A stretch of 64,000 nucleotides of DNA from Cladophialophora immunda (taxonomy: Eukaryota > Ascomycota > Eurotiomycetes > Chaetothyriales > Herpotrichiellaceae): contig NW_015622542.1 in the NCBI RefSeq assembly GCF_000835495.1, positions 2,688,485 through 2,752,484 on the forward strand, written 5' to 3'. Made by a program: the position numbers and the translations under genes. The notes under the pieces were generated by a model, which saw nothing but the letters and a program-made list of their open reading frames with translations, ran no database searches and was not told where the DNA came from. Of this stretch, positions 41,252 through 53,167 are shown piece after piece. Each line of letters starts with the position of its first letter. Positions within the stretch are counted from its first letter, which is position 1.

Positions 41252-43569
41252 GGCTGGTTTCTGAGACTGAACAACCTACAAATCTGATCGGAATTGAAGT
41301 GAGATGCTTTTTGAGAGACGGAGACCTACAAGACACATTTGTATCCTCACGTCTGAAAAGACCGTTCACTCCTTGGGAGAATAATCCCCAATGTGCCCGC
41401 TAGACGGGCTGTGCCTCTGGAATAGCATTGTGGCTGTTGGTAGTGTAAGCATTTTCAGCCTCGCAATCTCCATGTAGTCGGAAAGGGTCGCCGCCATGGA
41501 ACAAGTTGTTAAAAATTCGTTTTGCGATGACACCTAAGAGCGCCATCCAGCCTCTGCAATAGCGTCTTTCCATCCAGGTTCACAGTTTGATGTTTTCATT
41601 TGCGCCACGCGATGGCAGTACCTTGGCATCGAATAGTCTTAGCATTCAGTCTCAGATACGACTGACGTCGTATAGTTGTGAACGAGTATTCTATGCAAGA
41701 ATGCTCGGGAACTAAATGACATAGGACAGGCTGCTTAGCTACAAGTCAGATTGAATGCTTCTTGTCTTCATCTTGCTGGACATACATGAATGTGAAGCAT
41801 CAGGCTTGCCTGACTCAACCATTCTCGACATTACGTAGCGCCAACGGGGAAGATCGAGTGGAGTCTGTACTATATGGGCTCCTAGGCATGTCCAATGGCA
41901 GATATCGCCTCTGTCACCGGAACAAGGGCACCTGATGACACGGGATGGCCGTGAGTGTGTCGATCTCGACGCGTTGGACTCGACTTTCTGCTGACTTTTG
42001 GATCAACGTCTCCCCCGAAGGTGTGCGGATAGACTTATGGTCAAAGACCAAGTAAGCACAATCTCCGATCGAGACATTTTACCTCGTTAGCTAAGACGCC
42101 AGTACTGGCCAATTGCGTATCTTCAGTGACGGGTTGTCTCACTCGGTGGCGCCGTACTTGAGCGAGTGACAATATCTGGGGAAAGTAGTAGAATGGCATC
42201 AGGAACGCGCAGGACATGGACGGGACTGCAAGATCGCTGGAGTTTGCCGCAAGGACGCAAGCTGTAGATGCAGTCCATGTGTTCCCCTAATTTATGAAGC
42301 CTACGAAGCGAAAGTTGATTCAAGTCTGACACCGGTCTAGAATCTCATGCTGTAGCCCAGGAAGACGTGCACAGTACTGTGTGACTGTCTTTCTTGTTCC
42401 CTGAGTCGGTTCGCTGCCCAGAGACGTCCGCATCGCGTCGAAATATTTCGGAAGCGGCTGCTCACCCAACCTCGAGTGAATCCTCCTAATGATCCTAGCT
42501 GGTGGAAAAGGAGCATAATCAGAGAGACAAAGAGGTAGTGGGAAGGAAAGCACGAATTTCATTGAAGGTCTCGGTGCTAAAATATGGGGAATCCTGGTCC
42601 ATGAATGACAGCCCGGTGGCTTGTTATTGGATTCAGACATCAAGCGCTTGGAGGAAGTGGGTCGCTTTGGCCGGTGAGAGACGACGCGGGCAAGCCCATA
42701 GATCCATTCTCGAGAGCAAATGGAGATTGGAGCCATGAAGTTGGTCCAGAACATTCGCACAATTTACAGTGCGGTCCAGAGAGAGGACCCCGTCCGCGAG
42801 ACATAATGAATGGCAACACTGGAAGCAACGGTGGAGACGTCATGAGTCTTAACGCGTGAGACTCGCATAAGTCCTTTCATTTGGAGCTCACTTTGGTCTG
42901 TCAGAGTAGTGTTTCGTTTCGAGCAGGCCGATCGAGTTGAACATGCTTCGCGGAGAAAGCGCAGCAAAATAATTGTGCGCCATCGACCCATCACTATTTT
43001 GCCGCGTATGGTCTTCTAATACACCTTTCTGCAGTGGATATGGACATCCAGCATTACAGGGCTGGAATTAATGCTGACGGCCGTCGAATGTAGCTCTCCA
43101 TAGTCTACCGCCGTCGTCTCGCCGGTGATATTGATGCTGTCTCAGGATCTTGAAGGAGGACATCGTCACCAGGAGCTTGCGTACTTCGATGGGACAATTC
43201 GCACCCTCAACCCTCCAAGCACGATACAAGGAGCAGAGAGTGGTTCGGAAGGGAAGCCAATAGTCTTCGATCAGCCAGATGGAGCTGACTCACATATCTT
43301 CGGCCTCGTCTGTAACCGACAATGTGGTCACATTGTCAACTCTTGCCATCAATCGTCTTTCAGTCGAGCTATATTGATCCGGTGATTTTGGCCTCTTCTG
43401 AGAGGATGCTGTCCTGACGGTGTGGTATCAAGAAGCGCGAACGACGCCCTCGATAGCATCAAAGAGGAAGAATGCCTTTCTGTTGGCTCATATCGTAAGG
43501 CAGATGTCCAGGCTCTCATTCAACATGATCAACGTCGCCCGATACTGATGCCATATCTGACGTCTAGAC
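41252..43569. other. Gene-poor region, nothing recognised
   Basis: 2.3 kb with short frames on both strands (for example minus 42320-42760) but no domain, repeat or supported intron. Confidence 0.4.
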
Positions 43570-43950
43570 TCAATGGCCTCGGAAGTATTCGAATTCTTGA
43601 TCCTGTATGGCCCGCAACGTCAGCGCTCTCCCCCAAAGGCCCAGTCGAAATTCCTTGTTGACATACAGCTTTTTATCCAAACCCTTGATCTTCCAAAATT
43701 GCAGATGCAGTAGATTCTTCAAGATCCTGTGTTCAAATCCATTGTACTTCCTTGCATTCTCCAGAAACTTCAAGGTATTCTGGATACGTCGGGGACTGAA
43801 ATTTGCGGGCGCTGAGGTGCGGAATGCATCGCGCAGGATGTCGCGGATCTCGTAGCGGGCGGGGCGTGCGTATCTGACTGCACGAAGAGAGGTGCGGTAG
43901 AGGTGACGGTAAGCATGGAGGATGGACTGTTTCGGGATGGGCGTGCTCAT
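43570..43950 (-). CDS. LYR-motif family protein (DUF1763 type)
   Basis: A single exon of 126 residues. The N-terminal stretch ILHAYRHLYRTSLRAVRYA carries the L-Y-R tripeptide in a basic three-helix protein, followed by IRDILRDAFR. These are hallmarks of the complex1-LYR superfamily, whose members sit in the mitochondrial matrix, bind acyl carrier protein, and help assemble respiratory complexes, Fe-S clusters or mitoribosomes. The fungal DUF1763 group has this length and ends with a basic segment (FWKIKGLDKKLYVNKEFR). No separate presequence is needed because the N-terminus is itself basic. The exact partner is not predictable here. Confidence 0.75.
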   Translation of the reverse strand: MSTPIPKQSILHAYRHLYRTSLRAVRYARPARYEIRDILRDAFRTSAPANFSPRRIQNTLKFLENARKYNGFEHRILKNLLHLQFWKIKGLDKKLYVNKEFRLGLWGRALTLRAIQDQEFEYFRGH

Positions 43951-44243
43951 TTAGATGGGTAATATGAGCTTTGTTGCTTGGGCGTAGCGTTTGGACGGGC
44001 GCAGAACTGAAAGTTGCAGGATTGACGATGGCAACGCGTTTCGATGGATGGAGCGCGTGCCAAGAGCTTCACATGCGGCTGCGAGGAAATCGACTTCCGC
44101 TCTCCCTCGAGCTTAGATCAAGGCTGATTTACTTTCTGCACCGCTAGAACTCGAAATCATCTGTATTCCTTGTTTAATGGTGGCGTCTATATTCCTTGAT
44201 TATACTAAGGCTCCTTTGCCATCTCCGCGCGCCTGCTCGAGAA

Positions 44244-46281
44244 TCAAACCTTCTGTTCAATGCTAAGGTTGACCTCAGATACGTCGCTCTGTCCTTCGAC
44301 TGCCTGCAGCTCCTCAACACCGCCAGATCTTGCTAGGCTCTCAAATGGCATTCTCTTTTCTTCACGGGCGTAGTCCCCGATAAAGGACAGCGCAAAGTAG
44401 ACGACACTGCTGATTGTGCAGGTGTAGAACCAACTAAAAGCATACAGGTGAGTCCAGCCCTCGCCGTTTGCAATTTGGGTGCCAAATGTTTCGGCGAATC
44501 CAGGAAGCTGTGAGATTTCCTTTGGTCAGCATACGCAGCACGCATCGGGAGCATCGGATTGCGTTCTTGAACATACCATAAAAGCAATGGAGAAAAGCCA
44601 TGTCGCAATCGGCCGCCACGACACACCATGAAAGTACCAATACCTGCCATTTGCCTGGTACAGCTCCGGGACGAAGACATTTCCTTTGCGCACCACAAGG
44701 TAGTCTGTCAAGGCCATTCCCAGAAAAGGCCCCAGGAAGATGCTATACCCGTTCAAGAACTTGAGGAAGGCGGTTGCTGTCGCCAAGATCTGCCATGGAC
44801 AAATACACACTCCGAGGATGTAGCACATCCACATGCCTCGTTTGATGTTGAGCCATCTCGGAAATATTGACATAAAGTCCGCCCCAAACGGGATGACATT
44901 CGCTCCAAGCTCGGTAAGGGCGTTTCCGAAGATGAAGGCAAGGTTGATAATGGCGATGCCGGCTCGACGACCGTGGCTGAAACTGTGGTCGAGCATGTCG
45001 TGATTGAGGTCCCATCTAGCATGGGTGATCTGTCAGCTCATGATTCTTCGGGATAGTATTTGTAAAGAAACAATGCTGTCAAAACTCACGGATTCCAGTC
45101 AATGTTGCCCCATGCATTGTATATGCTCTGTGTGGCGTATATTCCCATGGCTGCGCAAACAGTACTTGCCACAGGGAACATGACGAGCTGCGACCAGACC
45201 GGGGCCATCTTGCTGCGAGCATAGCGAGCAATATCTGGTTGGTTTACCATGAGGGTTGTTGTTTTGGCCAACCCTGAGTTGACAGCGGAAAGCTGTTTCT
45301 GTCAAAAAGCTGATCCAATTTGTTGCGACCAGGGTCTCTTCTTACCAATGCCCACGACAGCGCGGCCCCATGTTTGTGTTCAACACTGTACAGATCCTTG
45401 TGTGGATGGCCTCGTCCGGTCACCATGCAAAAGGCGAAAAGACCTGTTCGCGAACCGATCAGCAACCACTTCTTTATCGGATTTTATGGGACTGTCGTGG
45501 ATTGGCGTACCGATGATCACTGCCGGAAGAACGAGCATTTGGATCTCGTATGCTCTCCGGAGTTTGGGAATAGGTACATTGAGTGTCCAGCATGTCATGA
45601 ACCAATAGACAATCATTCCTGCGGCATGAATTGAGTCGTCAGCTTCGATCATGTACGGAGGGTCTTCAGAAGTATGGGATACGAACCTATCAGCTGCTGC
45701 ACTGTGATATTCGAGCTCTTTGGGATGTGGTTGGGCAGGTTCCAGTAACTGTTGCCGAAGATGCATCGCAGAACGACGGCGGTGAAATAACCTCCTTGCG
45801 CGATGGTGACGCCGGCCCAGATGAGTGCACACAGGGCACGGATCAAGATCGGAAAGTATGCGCCACGAAGACCCCAAACAAGCCGGGTCTCGACAGGGAA
45901 GCCGAAGTGGTAGACGGCTGCCGCTCTCGAATGCATGACGATTCCCAAAGACCCAAAGCAGAATCCAAGGAAGAGACATCCCAACGCTTGGCCTGGAGTC
46001 AGCCCGATGGCAAGCAACGCGGCCCCAAGGTACCAGCAGCCCGGCGAGAACCCGTAGGACCACCAGAAGGCGGCATAGTCATACCAACCCCATGTCTGAT
46101 GGTTCTGGGGGCTGACGTCGAGATCTTCATTCGTCCACCGGTTGCGGGAAGCGGTTGCGCTGCTGGATGCATCGGGCTTGGTCTCTATGTATTTCACAAA
46201 AGCCTCCCTGCTGGTAAACGCATGTTGGAAGTCCTGGAAGCCACGGCGAATACTCTCTTGGATCTTGATATGGGAACCCAT
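44244..46281 (-). CDS. NCS1-family permease (Fur type; nucleobase, allantoin or related)
   Basis: Six exons by my model: 46281-45687, 45618-45511, 45443-45346, 45298-45090, 45015-44577, 44507-44244. The five introns are 47 to 74 nt, and the frame closes at 570 residues. About twelve helices are visible. NCS1 marks: N-terminal RWTNEDLDVSP before helix 1, then YDYAAFWWSYGFSPGCWYLG and AIGLTPGQAL; VNQPDIARYARSK in the helix 7-8 region; GPFLGMALTDYLVVRKG in helix 10. Family members are proton- or sodium-coupled importers of uracil, allantoin, uridine, hydantoins, nicotinamide riboside or thiamine. It is divergent from a 2OG oxygenase with two TCGGCCGA boxes between them, so it is probably the uptake step of cluster B. 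The substrate is not fixed by sequence. Confidence 0.85.
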
Positions 46282-46572
46282 TTTCAGAGTGAAGGATACC
46301 TTTCTGCATGGATGCCACGCGATAGTGCCTGTGGATACGGAATATTATATACATGCTCCATGTGCTATACACGACACGCAAGGAATACTCTTATCGCATT
46401 GGCCGAATCTGAACATGTCTGGGCTATGGGCTAATGCACAACGCCAGGAACATACTTGTATCCGGGGTCTTATCATCCCTAGCTCGTGGACAAATCTGCC
46501 GTCGAGATAAATGACTTCGGATATACAGACTTCTGAGCACGTTATCTGACAGCGGGAAACTCCAGACCAACC

Positions 46573-46582
46573 CTCGGCCGAG
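46573..46582. promoter_or_regulatory. CTCGGCCGAG palindrome, putative activator site
   Basis: A perfect 10-bp palindrome made of abutting TCGG and CCGA half-sites, 292 bp before the permease ATG and 468 bp before the oxygenase ATG. The half-site is that of Zn2Cys6 proteins. Confidence 0.55.
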
Positions 46583-46801
46583 CCCTTGCTCTATACAGCC
46601 ATTTGGGCCGCAGCCTTGTCCGGCGTTGAATGATTGGCGACCAATGGCATGATTTGCATTTGACGGGCCACAGATTAAATCTGGCTTTACTTCTCCTGCA
46701 GAGAAACTTATCCACGACTGTGGGCGGCCAGGACCAATACGTGTCTAGCATCCCTCCTGCTTCAACCTAAGCTTTGCAAAGGTGTGAGAAATAGCAGAAG
46801 A

Positions 46802-46809
46802 TCGGCCGA
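46802..46809. promoter_or_regulatory. TCGGCCGA palindrome, putative activator site
   Basis: A second core copy in the same promoter, 241 bp before the oxygenase ATG at 47050. Confidence 0.5.
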
Positions 46810-47049
46810 ACGGGCACGCCTGCGTGCCAAACCTAAATCGACTCCGACACCTGGAGTCTGGACCGCTGATGGGCATAGGGAAGTCCCGTTCTTGGTGGCT
46901 ATTGTCCAGATGTAAGACACCTTTTATCACGCCATCACCAGCGACGCCTCTAAACATCAAGGATTCAAAGTCGGCGCACACCGGCCATCATCTCAATTCA
47001 AATTTGCGTTCAATCCTGCACTGGGGGATCACTTGGATAGCGCTTCGAG

Positions 47050-48156
47050 ATGGGCTCGTTGGGAAGACGGTCCAAGCTCCCGCCCGTCCTCGACTTCTCA
47101 GGTAAGTGAACAGTGTTTCTTAAAGAGCATTGCAGCAAGGGACTGACCAAGATGGCAGGTTTTCGGAGTGAAAATGAGGTTCTGAAGGCGGAATTCCTGC
47201 AAGCGCTGGGACAAGCGTGTAGAGACAAGGGATTCTTCCAACTTACCAACCATGGCGTGGAACCTGAGCTCCAGCGGCGAATTTTTGCGGCCTCCAAGGA
47301 ATTGTTCAGTCTCCCGCTTGAAGAGAAGCTGAAAGCGAGACTGACGACCGGAACGAACGGACGAGGCTACGAAACCATAGGAGACCAAATGCTCGAGCCC
47401 GGCTCGGCCCCGGACACCAAAGAAGCCATTTACTTGGGTGAAGACCTCCCCGCCGACCACCCGCGCGTGCTGAAGGGCGAATACGGATGCGGTTCGAATA
47501 TCTACCCATCCTGTCTCGGCCCCCAGTGGCACGAGACGTGCATGGAATACTTCCAAGCCATGACCAACTTGGCCCGAGAAGTAATGCGAGCTCTCGCGGC
47601 GGCGCTCAACATACCCGAGGACTACTTCGACCGGTTCACCGACTCCGAACCGACTGCGACGCTCCGCCTGGTGCACTACCCGCCCACGCCCAGGACATCG
47701 GACAAGGAGCGCGGCTGCGGCGCCCACCGCGACTTCGGGTGCATCACGCTCCTCCTGCAAGACGGGGTCGGCGGCCTCCAAGTCCAGGACGAAGAGACGG
47801 GCGAGTTCCTCGACATCGACCCCGTCCCCGGCGCGTACGTGGTCAACCTCGGGAACCTGATGGCCCGCTGGACCAACCACCACTACACGTCCAACACGCA
47901 CCGCGTGCTGAACTTCTCGGCCACGGACCGCTACTCGATCCCCTTCTTCTACAGCGGCAACGCCAAGTATACCCTGGAGACCATCCCCGGCCTGGAGGAG
48001 AGGCCGCAGTCCGTCGCGGCCAGGAAATACGGCCCCGCCATCCCGGCAGAGCCGTACGGTCCCGTCTCCGTCACCGACTTCCTCCGCGAGCAGTTCGTTC
48101 AGTCGTACAAGCGAGCCCACGACTTCAGGCCAAATGTGGTTGATGCGACCGCATAG
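47050..48156 (+). CDS. 2-oxoglutarate/Fe(II) oxygenase, isopenicillin-N-synthase-like
   Basis: Two exons, 47050-47101 and 47159-48156, 349 residues. The 57-nt intron (GTAAGT..GCAG, branch GACTGAC) splits a Gly codon, giving LPPVLDFSGFRSENE, the usual DIOX_N start. The helical N-part has GFFQLTNHGV. The jelly-roll core has the iron ligands His207 and Asp209 (CGAHRDFGCITLL) and His265 (SNTHRVLN). The 2OG-binding RYS is at 275-277 (RYSIPFF). GGLQVQDEETGEFLDIDPVP is typical of the fungal and plant DIOX superfamily. It oxidises a small molecule with loss of CO2 from 2OG. Codon use is markedly GC-rich in the second half. It shares its promoter with the NCS1 permease. Thymine 7-hydroxylase has the same fold but I see no specific sign of it. 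Confidence 0.9.
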
Positions 48157-48800
48157 ACCACACAGCTAACATGCCTGTTATATCGGGTGGAAGAGCGTTG
48201 AATATCCCCTATCCAATTAAGCGTCCCGCTATCTCAAAGGACGAGGACTCGAACATGGCTCTAATCTAGATGCGAGGATCCAGGACGTTGCTTTCTCGGC
48301 GTCGTCTCGAGACCCATGCTGGGACTTGATAGGCGGGTTGATTGGTTTCTTGTAGACGCAATCAGAGCATTGGAATCGATTTCGAATAAAGCCGAGTGAA
48401 GACCTAATGACTGACACAAGAAACGTGCTTGCAAGCTTGCCTTTCCTCTATGCAAGAACAAGGAGCATCGCTGCATCGGATTTGTGGACGAGTACAAGCT
48501 AGTGTAGACTCACGGCGTGCGCTTCCTTGAAACAGTCCCGTGTAATAATATATATATTCATCAAATCCCAACATTGGTCGAATTGCACAGACATACTACA
48601 GACATTTCGGAAGATTCTTCTTTCCCGTATCGTTCGGACCAAGACAATGCAATGCCTCGAGTCGAACTAAATCAGCAGAGGTTGAAATCACTGCCCTTTA
48701 CTGTCAACCTATCAACTTCGTCATAGATCATCCACATCACGTCCCCGGCCATTGCCTTTTTTTCTCTCGAAGAAATAAATACCTTCTATCTCGAGCCCCT
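48157..48800. other. Convergent 3' intergenic region inside cluster B
   Basis: Between the 3' ends of the IPNS-like and the first TauD-like gene. No further feature. Confidence 0.4.
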
Positions 48801-50187
48801 TCAGCAGACAGACGGGATAGGCACAGGCCCGACGGGCCCCTTGCTCGCCCCAATGTTAGCCTGGTGCATGGACCTGGGTCCGTATTTGAGAGGATAGTCC
48901 ACCGCGGTGTGAAACATGCCGTAGTTATCCCACATGACGATGTCACCCTCCTGGACCTCGGGCAGCCAGATGTACTCGGGCCGGAGGACACGGGATTGGA
49001 TGTCGTGCAGGAAGGCGCGGATGTCCTCGACCTTGTCGATGACCTTGGGCTGCTCGTCGACCGACGACCGGAGGAAGAGCTTTCGCGCAGCCAGGCCGTG
49101 GACCTGGAATGCTTTCTCACCGGTCACGGGGTTGATCCAGACGAAGGGATACTGTTTTCACTCCGAGGTCAATTCGCTGAAGGAAAGGGCAAAGCGAGCA
49201 GCGACAAGCTTGGGGGAGGAGGGGGGGGTAAACTCACTTTCTTGACGTCTTTCTCGTCGTATCCGCCGAGTTCCTCAATGGTGTGTTCCTTGCCCTCGGA
49301 CTTCAGCCCCAGTCCCGTCGAGGGCGCTTTGCAGTTCTCAATCCACATGTAGGGGTACGGGGCGTACTCGACCCAGCTATGGTCGGCAAGCCGCTTTTCG
49401 TCTTCGCTGAGCATGTCGTAAAGCTGGGACGTGCTGAAGAATGCGGTCAGGCCAGGCCGTGATTTCATACTCAGTCCAGACCCGTCGTCCCATCGGATGG
49501 TCACATCCGGTCCCGAGGGGAGTTTGACTGCTCGGAGTGTGGTAAACCACGCTGGATCGCGAGCGTACAGCGGCGCGTCGATGTGCCATCTCTGAAAGCG
49601 CGTAAATCCTTCCTGGAAATCCTTCTCGTCGGGCGGATCGGCGTGGAAATCGTTCGACAGCCCTTTGACGTTGAGGTTTTTAAGTCCAAAATGATCCTCG
49701 CCTGTGCGCATTCGCCTCCGTTAGCCTGAATGGATGGATGGAATCGAACTTCGCTCTTTACCTTGATACCCTTTACCAACGAGGCGCACGTTCTCTGCTC
49801 CGGGAATACCATAGACATCACGGGCTTTGGACAGCATGCCGCCTTTCTTTTGAAACGTCTCCAGGTTGCCGTGGCTATGTACCTGAGAAGCGTCCGGGTC
49901 GAAGCGCGTGACAAGCTCCCAATGTTTCTCGGGGGTAAGGTCCTTCTGGCCCTGGACGATAATGACCTTGTGCGTCCATATTGTCTCCTTTAACCGCCTG
50001 ACATCGTCATCTTGGTGCTATCAGCTGGGTGATTGCTATGACATGTCGGACCACAGTGCCTCATACCGGAAATATGGTTTAGATCTAGTCCCTCCACAGC
50101 AGCGCCGAAGTTGAACTTCTGGTCCTTGCGTTTGACGATGGGTAGAACCTGAAATGACGGCTCAGGAGTGAGGGCCGCCGGCGACAT
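48801..50187 (-). CDS. TauD/TfdA-family 2OG dioxygenase, XanA-like (copy 1)
   Basis: Four exons, 50187-50067, 50010-49762, 49701-49238 and 49151-48801. Introns are 56, 60 and 86 nt, and the protein is 394 residues. The N-terminus FNFGAAVEGLDLNHISDDDV is the family's opening strand. Iron ligands are His163 and Asp165 (FQRWHIDAPLYAR) and His359 (MFHTAVDYP); Arg371 (YGPRSMHQANI) should hold 2OG. The block YPFVWINPVTGEKAFQVHG is shared with copy 2 and with fungal xanthine dioxygenases of the XanA group. It hydroxylates a small molecule in the cytosol using 2OG and O2; xanthine or another heterocycle is a fair guess with an NCS1 permease nearby, but taurine-like or aryl substrates cannot be excluded. 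It is divergent from the activator gene. Confidence 0.87.
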
Positions 50188-50777
50188 GGTGTCTCTGTTC
50201 TGCTCGTTGAGTCGGTAGGTATGATAAGATCACTGATCAACGCCACCGCAGCTTGGACTTCGACGGCGACAAGTTTATGAATCTCGTAGTCCATTGTCGA
50301 CGTCCAACTGTTGTACAAGTATCAACAGGGTATGTCCGATCGTCTCGCATGAGCGGCCAATCGACATGCTGCTATTCATGGTGACTGATATCCTCGGCCG
50401 AGCTGCGCTGAGCCCATGCGAGCTGTTATCGCAGCCGCGAAGCCTCACTGGCGAGGCGGCCGAAGAGCACTTCACGTCGCATCGGCAGGTCTCGGGTTGC
50501 CGCCCGACACGATCAAGACGTGCTAGAGCCAAGTTCAGTTAGTCGACTAGATGGACCAGAATCAAGTATCTTTCAAGATTTGGGAGGGCGAGAGAGTGGA
50601 TGGACGTTATCGTCTGACGAATCGCGTCGAAGGTATTGTTTATCAAGGTCGCTCTTATCAGTCGGACGTTTCGTCGACAAACCAGACCGCTGACTGCATG
50701 CAGATATCTGGAGCCTCCTGGGGACAACCCGTTATGATCACCGAGGGCTCGAGCACCATGTTGCCGGCTCACCTACA
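50188..50777. other. Divergent promoter of cluster B, pair 2
   Basis: 590 bp between TauD-like copy 1 and the activator gene. Carries CTCGGCCGAG at 50393-50402, suggesting autoregulation. A weaker GCGGCCGAAG lies near 50457. Confidence 0.5.
50393..50402. promoter_or_regulatory. CTCGGCCGAG palindrome, putative activator site
   Basis: The same 10-bp palindrome as in pairs 1 and 3, 206 bp before the dioxygenase ATG (50187) and 376 bp before the activator's own ATG (50778). Confidence 0.55.
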
Positions 50778-52939
50778 ATGTCCGCTGCACCTCGGAGGAG
50801 ACTGGCCTGTCGCCTCTGCACCCGGCGGAAGGTCCGGTGTGACAAGCAGATACCATGCCACAACTGCGTGAAGAGGGGGACTCCAGCAGAATGCGAGCGC
50901 GAGGATCCCGACGACATACATCTGCAGGGCACAGTATCTAGTGTTCGACACCACCCCGAAGACGCGTCTGCCGTTGGTGCTCTTCGTGCTCGTGTCGCCG
51001 AACTTGAGGCTGCCCTTCAGGAGAGAATTGCAGAGGCCAATGTGGCGCGGTCTCCAACGACACCAGCAACAGGGCAGGCCGAGGGGACACAGCTGAGGTC
51101 GTCGTCGCCGAGTCAGGGGTCAGACATTGAAGATGCAGTCACCGTCCTGGAGTTCCTGGCCTGGGGCCGCATGAAGGACCCAGACAATGCGATGCTGTCG
51201 CCGGAAGCCCTCAGAGTCTCGGAGCACGATGATGGGATTGGCATCAGCCCGGCCGAAGAGCTCGACTGCGCCCTCGACTCCGGCATCAATCTGCTTTCCT
51301 GGTTGCAGATCCTGCTCCCCTCCCGCCGCCAGGTGTACCAGCTGGTCGAGTATCACAGCAACTGTATGCTCTGGTTCCATGGCTCGTACTTCGCACCCAC
51401 ATTCTCCAAAGAACTGGCCTCGTTCTACGCCGACCACGAAGGCAAGTTCGACTCCAGGGGGGTCGCATTGCAATGGGTGGCATTGCTGTTCGCAATCATG
51501 GCTGGGACAATCACCTCCGCCCCAGCGCACGAGGCGAGGAAATGGGGCTTCGACGAAAGTGAAGCACGGCTTTTGTCTCAAAAATGGTACAAAGCGGTGG
51601 TCGTCGCCTTGAACGCCGCGAATTTCACCGCCCACCATTCCTTACATTCTGTTCAAGCCATCACCACGTTGACAAACACTGCGCATATGTTGGGCCATTC
51701 AAATGCCCAGTCCGTGATGTTGGCATCTGCAGTCCGTATCGCGCAAAGCCTTGGTCTGCACAGACTAGACGACGATGCTCCAGGTGGCGGCGTCGAGCTG
51801 GAAACCGGCCGTCGCGTGTGGCAGGAGCTCTGTACCCAGGACTGGTTCAGCACCGCCTTTTCCGAGTCGTACTCTATCAACCCTCTGCACTCGACCTCTC
51901 TCCCTCCTCAAAACTGTGACGATGACCTGAACGTCCTCGACGAGTCCGAGCCGACCGTGACCAGCTTTTGCAGGTTTCTGTCCAAGATCGCGGCCATCAT
52001 GCCCGCGCTGCAGGATGCCATGGCTCTGTCCAATACACTTTATACCAAGCACGAGGCGGTTCTCGTCTACGACAAAAAGATGCGGTCGTTGGCCACTGGC
52101 AGGCCCCCGTTCCTCGCGAACACAGCCTTTGATACCAGTTGGCCGTGCTACATTCCATGGGCGCGTCGAGCCATTGCAATGAGCTCCGCACACAAAATCA
52201 TCATGATTCACAGGTACGTCCAAGTGTCGGGAGAATAAAATGTCCCTGTCCTAGCTAAAGATGTCTGTCTAGGAAGCTGCTCGGTCTCAGCTTCACGAAC
52301 CCAGTCTTCGCGTTCACGCGTCGGACATGCCTGGCCGCATCCAAAACAATCTTGAAAGAGTATCTTGCGAGCAGCCGGGACGAATCGAGCCCGATGCTCT
52401 GGACTCATCAGGCATTCGCGGTGGCAGCTTGCATAGTCATCTGCTTTGACACCCTCCACTCGCCGTACTCCGGCCAGGACGAGTCACAGCTGGTCGCCCA
52501 AACGCTCGAGCATCTGCAGCTTTGCCAGCAGAAGAGCATGATAGCCGCTCGAGGCGTGAAAGTCCTCAACGCGCTGCAAAAGCAGATAGAGAACCGGATC
52601 GAGAGTCGAAAGAGGCCAAATGACGCTCCCAGAGACAGCGCCCCAAGAAAGAGACGTCGAGGTTTCGACGCCGCGGAGTTTGCTCGATCCTTCTGCGAAG
52701 GCCAGGATCGCCCTCCGCTCCTGAATCAAGGCATATCAGAGCGCCTGACTCCTGCTGGAGAATTGGACCTCATGCAGCAGCGAGCCGAGGACGCCACCAC
52801 GCAAGCGGTCGGTGTGGACGAACCACTGACTCTTCCTGCAGACTTGAATTGGCTGTGGAGTATGCCGCTCTCTGATGAAGATGGCACGCAAACATTTGAC
52901 ACCCTGCTATCTTTTGCAAATCAAGGTCGCGCGTTCTAG
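50778..52939 (+). CDS. Zn2Cys6 transcription activator of cluster B
   Basis: Two exons, 50778-52213 and 52273-52939, 700 residues, with a 59-nt intron (GTACGT..CTAG) that splits an Arg codon. The zinc cluster is at the extreme N-terminus: Cys11, 14, 21, 27, 30 and 39 (CX2CX6CX5CX2CX8C) with basic RRKVRCDKQ. A linker of about 26 residues leads to a short coiled coil (VGALRARVAELEAALQERI, about 66-84) for dimerisation. The middle homology region of the Fungal_trans type follows (about 190-480; QWVALLFAIMAGTI, HSVQAITTLTNTAHMLG, SAVRIAQSLGLHRL). A nuclear-signal-like SAPRKRRRGFD is near residue 595, and an acidic end with WLWSMPLSDEDG may activate. It sits in the middle of the cluster, flanked by the palindromes it probably binds. 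Confidence 0.93.
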
Positions 52940-53167
52940 CACCAAGGCGTACTGAGTTCAAAGTTGTTTCTCGCCCAATGGGGGTCTCATTTTAATACCA
53001 TGCTCTATCTTATGCTTAGCCTTTCCAGAAAAAGATGGCTCATGCTATAGGAGGGAATTTTGATCAGGACATCGCCAATTACAACGAAGGCGTGTTCATG
53101 GCTTGCACTATCCCGGAAAAGGAGGAATATCGCTCTCATTCATTCACATCCATCACTACCGAGGCTG

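Larger units (their letters stand above)
46282..47049. other. Divergent promoter of cluster B, pair 1
   Basis: 768 bp between the permease and the IPNS-like oxygenase. Carries CTCGGCCGAG at 46573-46582 and TCGGCCGA at 46802-46809. No gene. Confidence 0.5.

Noticed and set aside
45380..46063. 227-residue minus-strand frame
   Set aside because: Same strand as the NCS1 permease but in another frame; it spans two of its introns and has Arg/His-rich shadow composition.
47098..48120. 340-residue open frame on the minus strand
   Set aside because: It is antisense to the 2OG oxygenase exon 2, whose active-site motifs are unambiguous. The long shadow comes from third-position GC bias.
47050..48156. 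Assignment as thymine 7-hydroxylase
   Set aside because: The fold and ligands fit the whole DIOX superfamily and many fungal oxygenases share these motifs. No residue specific to pyrimidine binding could be recognised, so only the family is reported.
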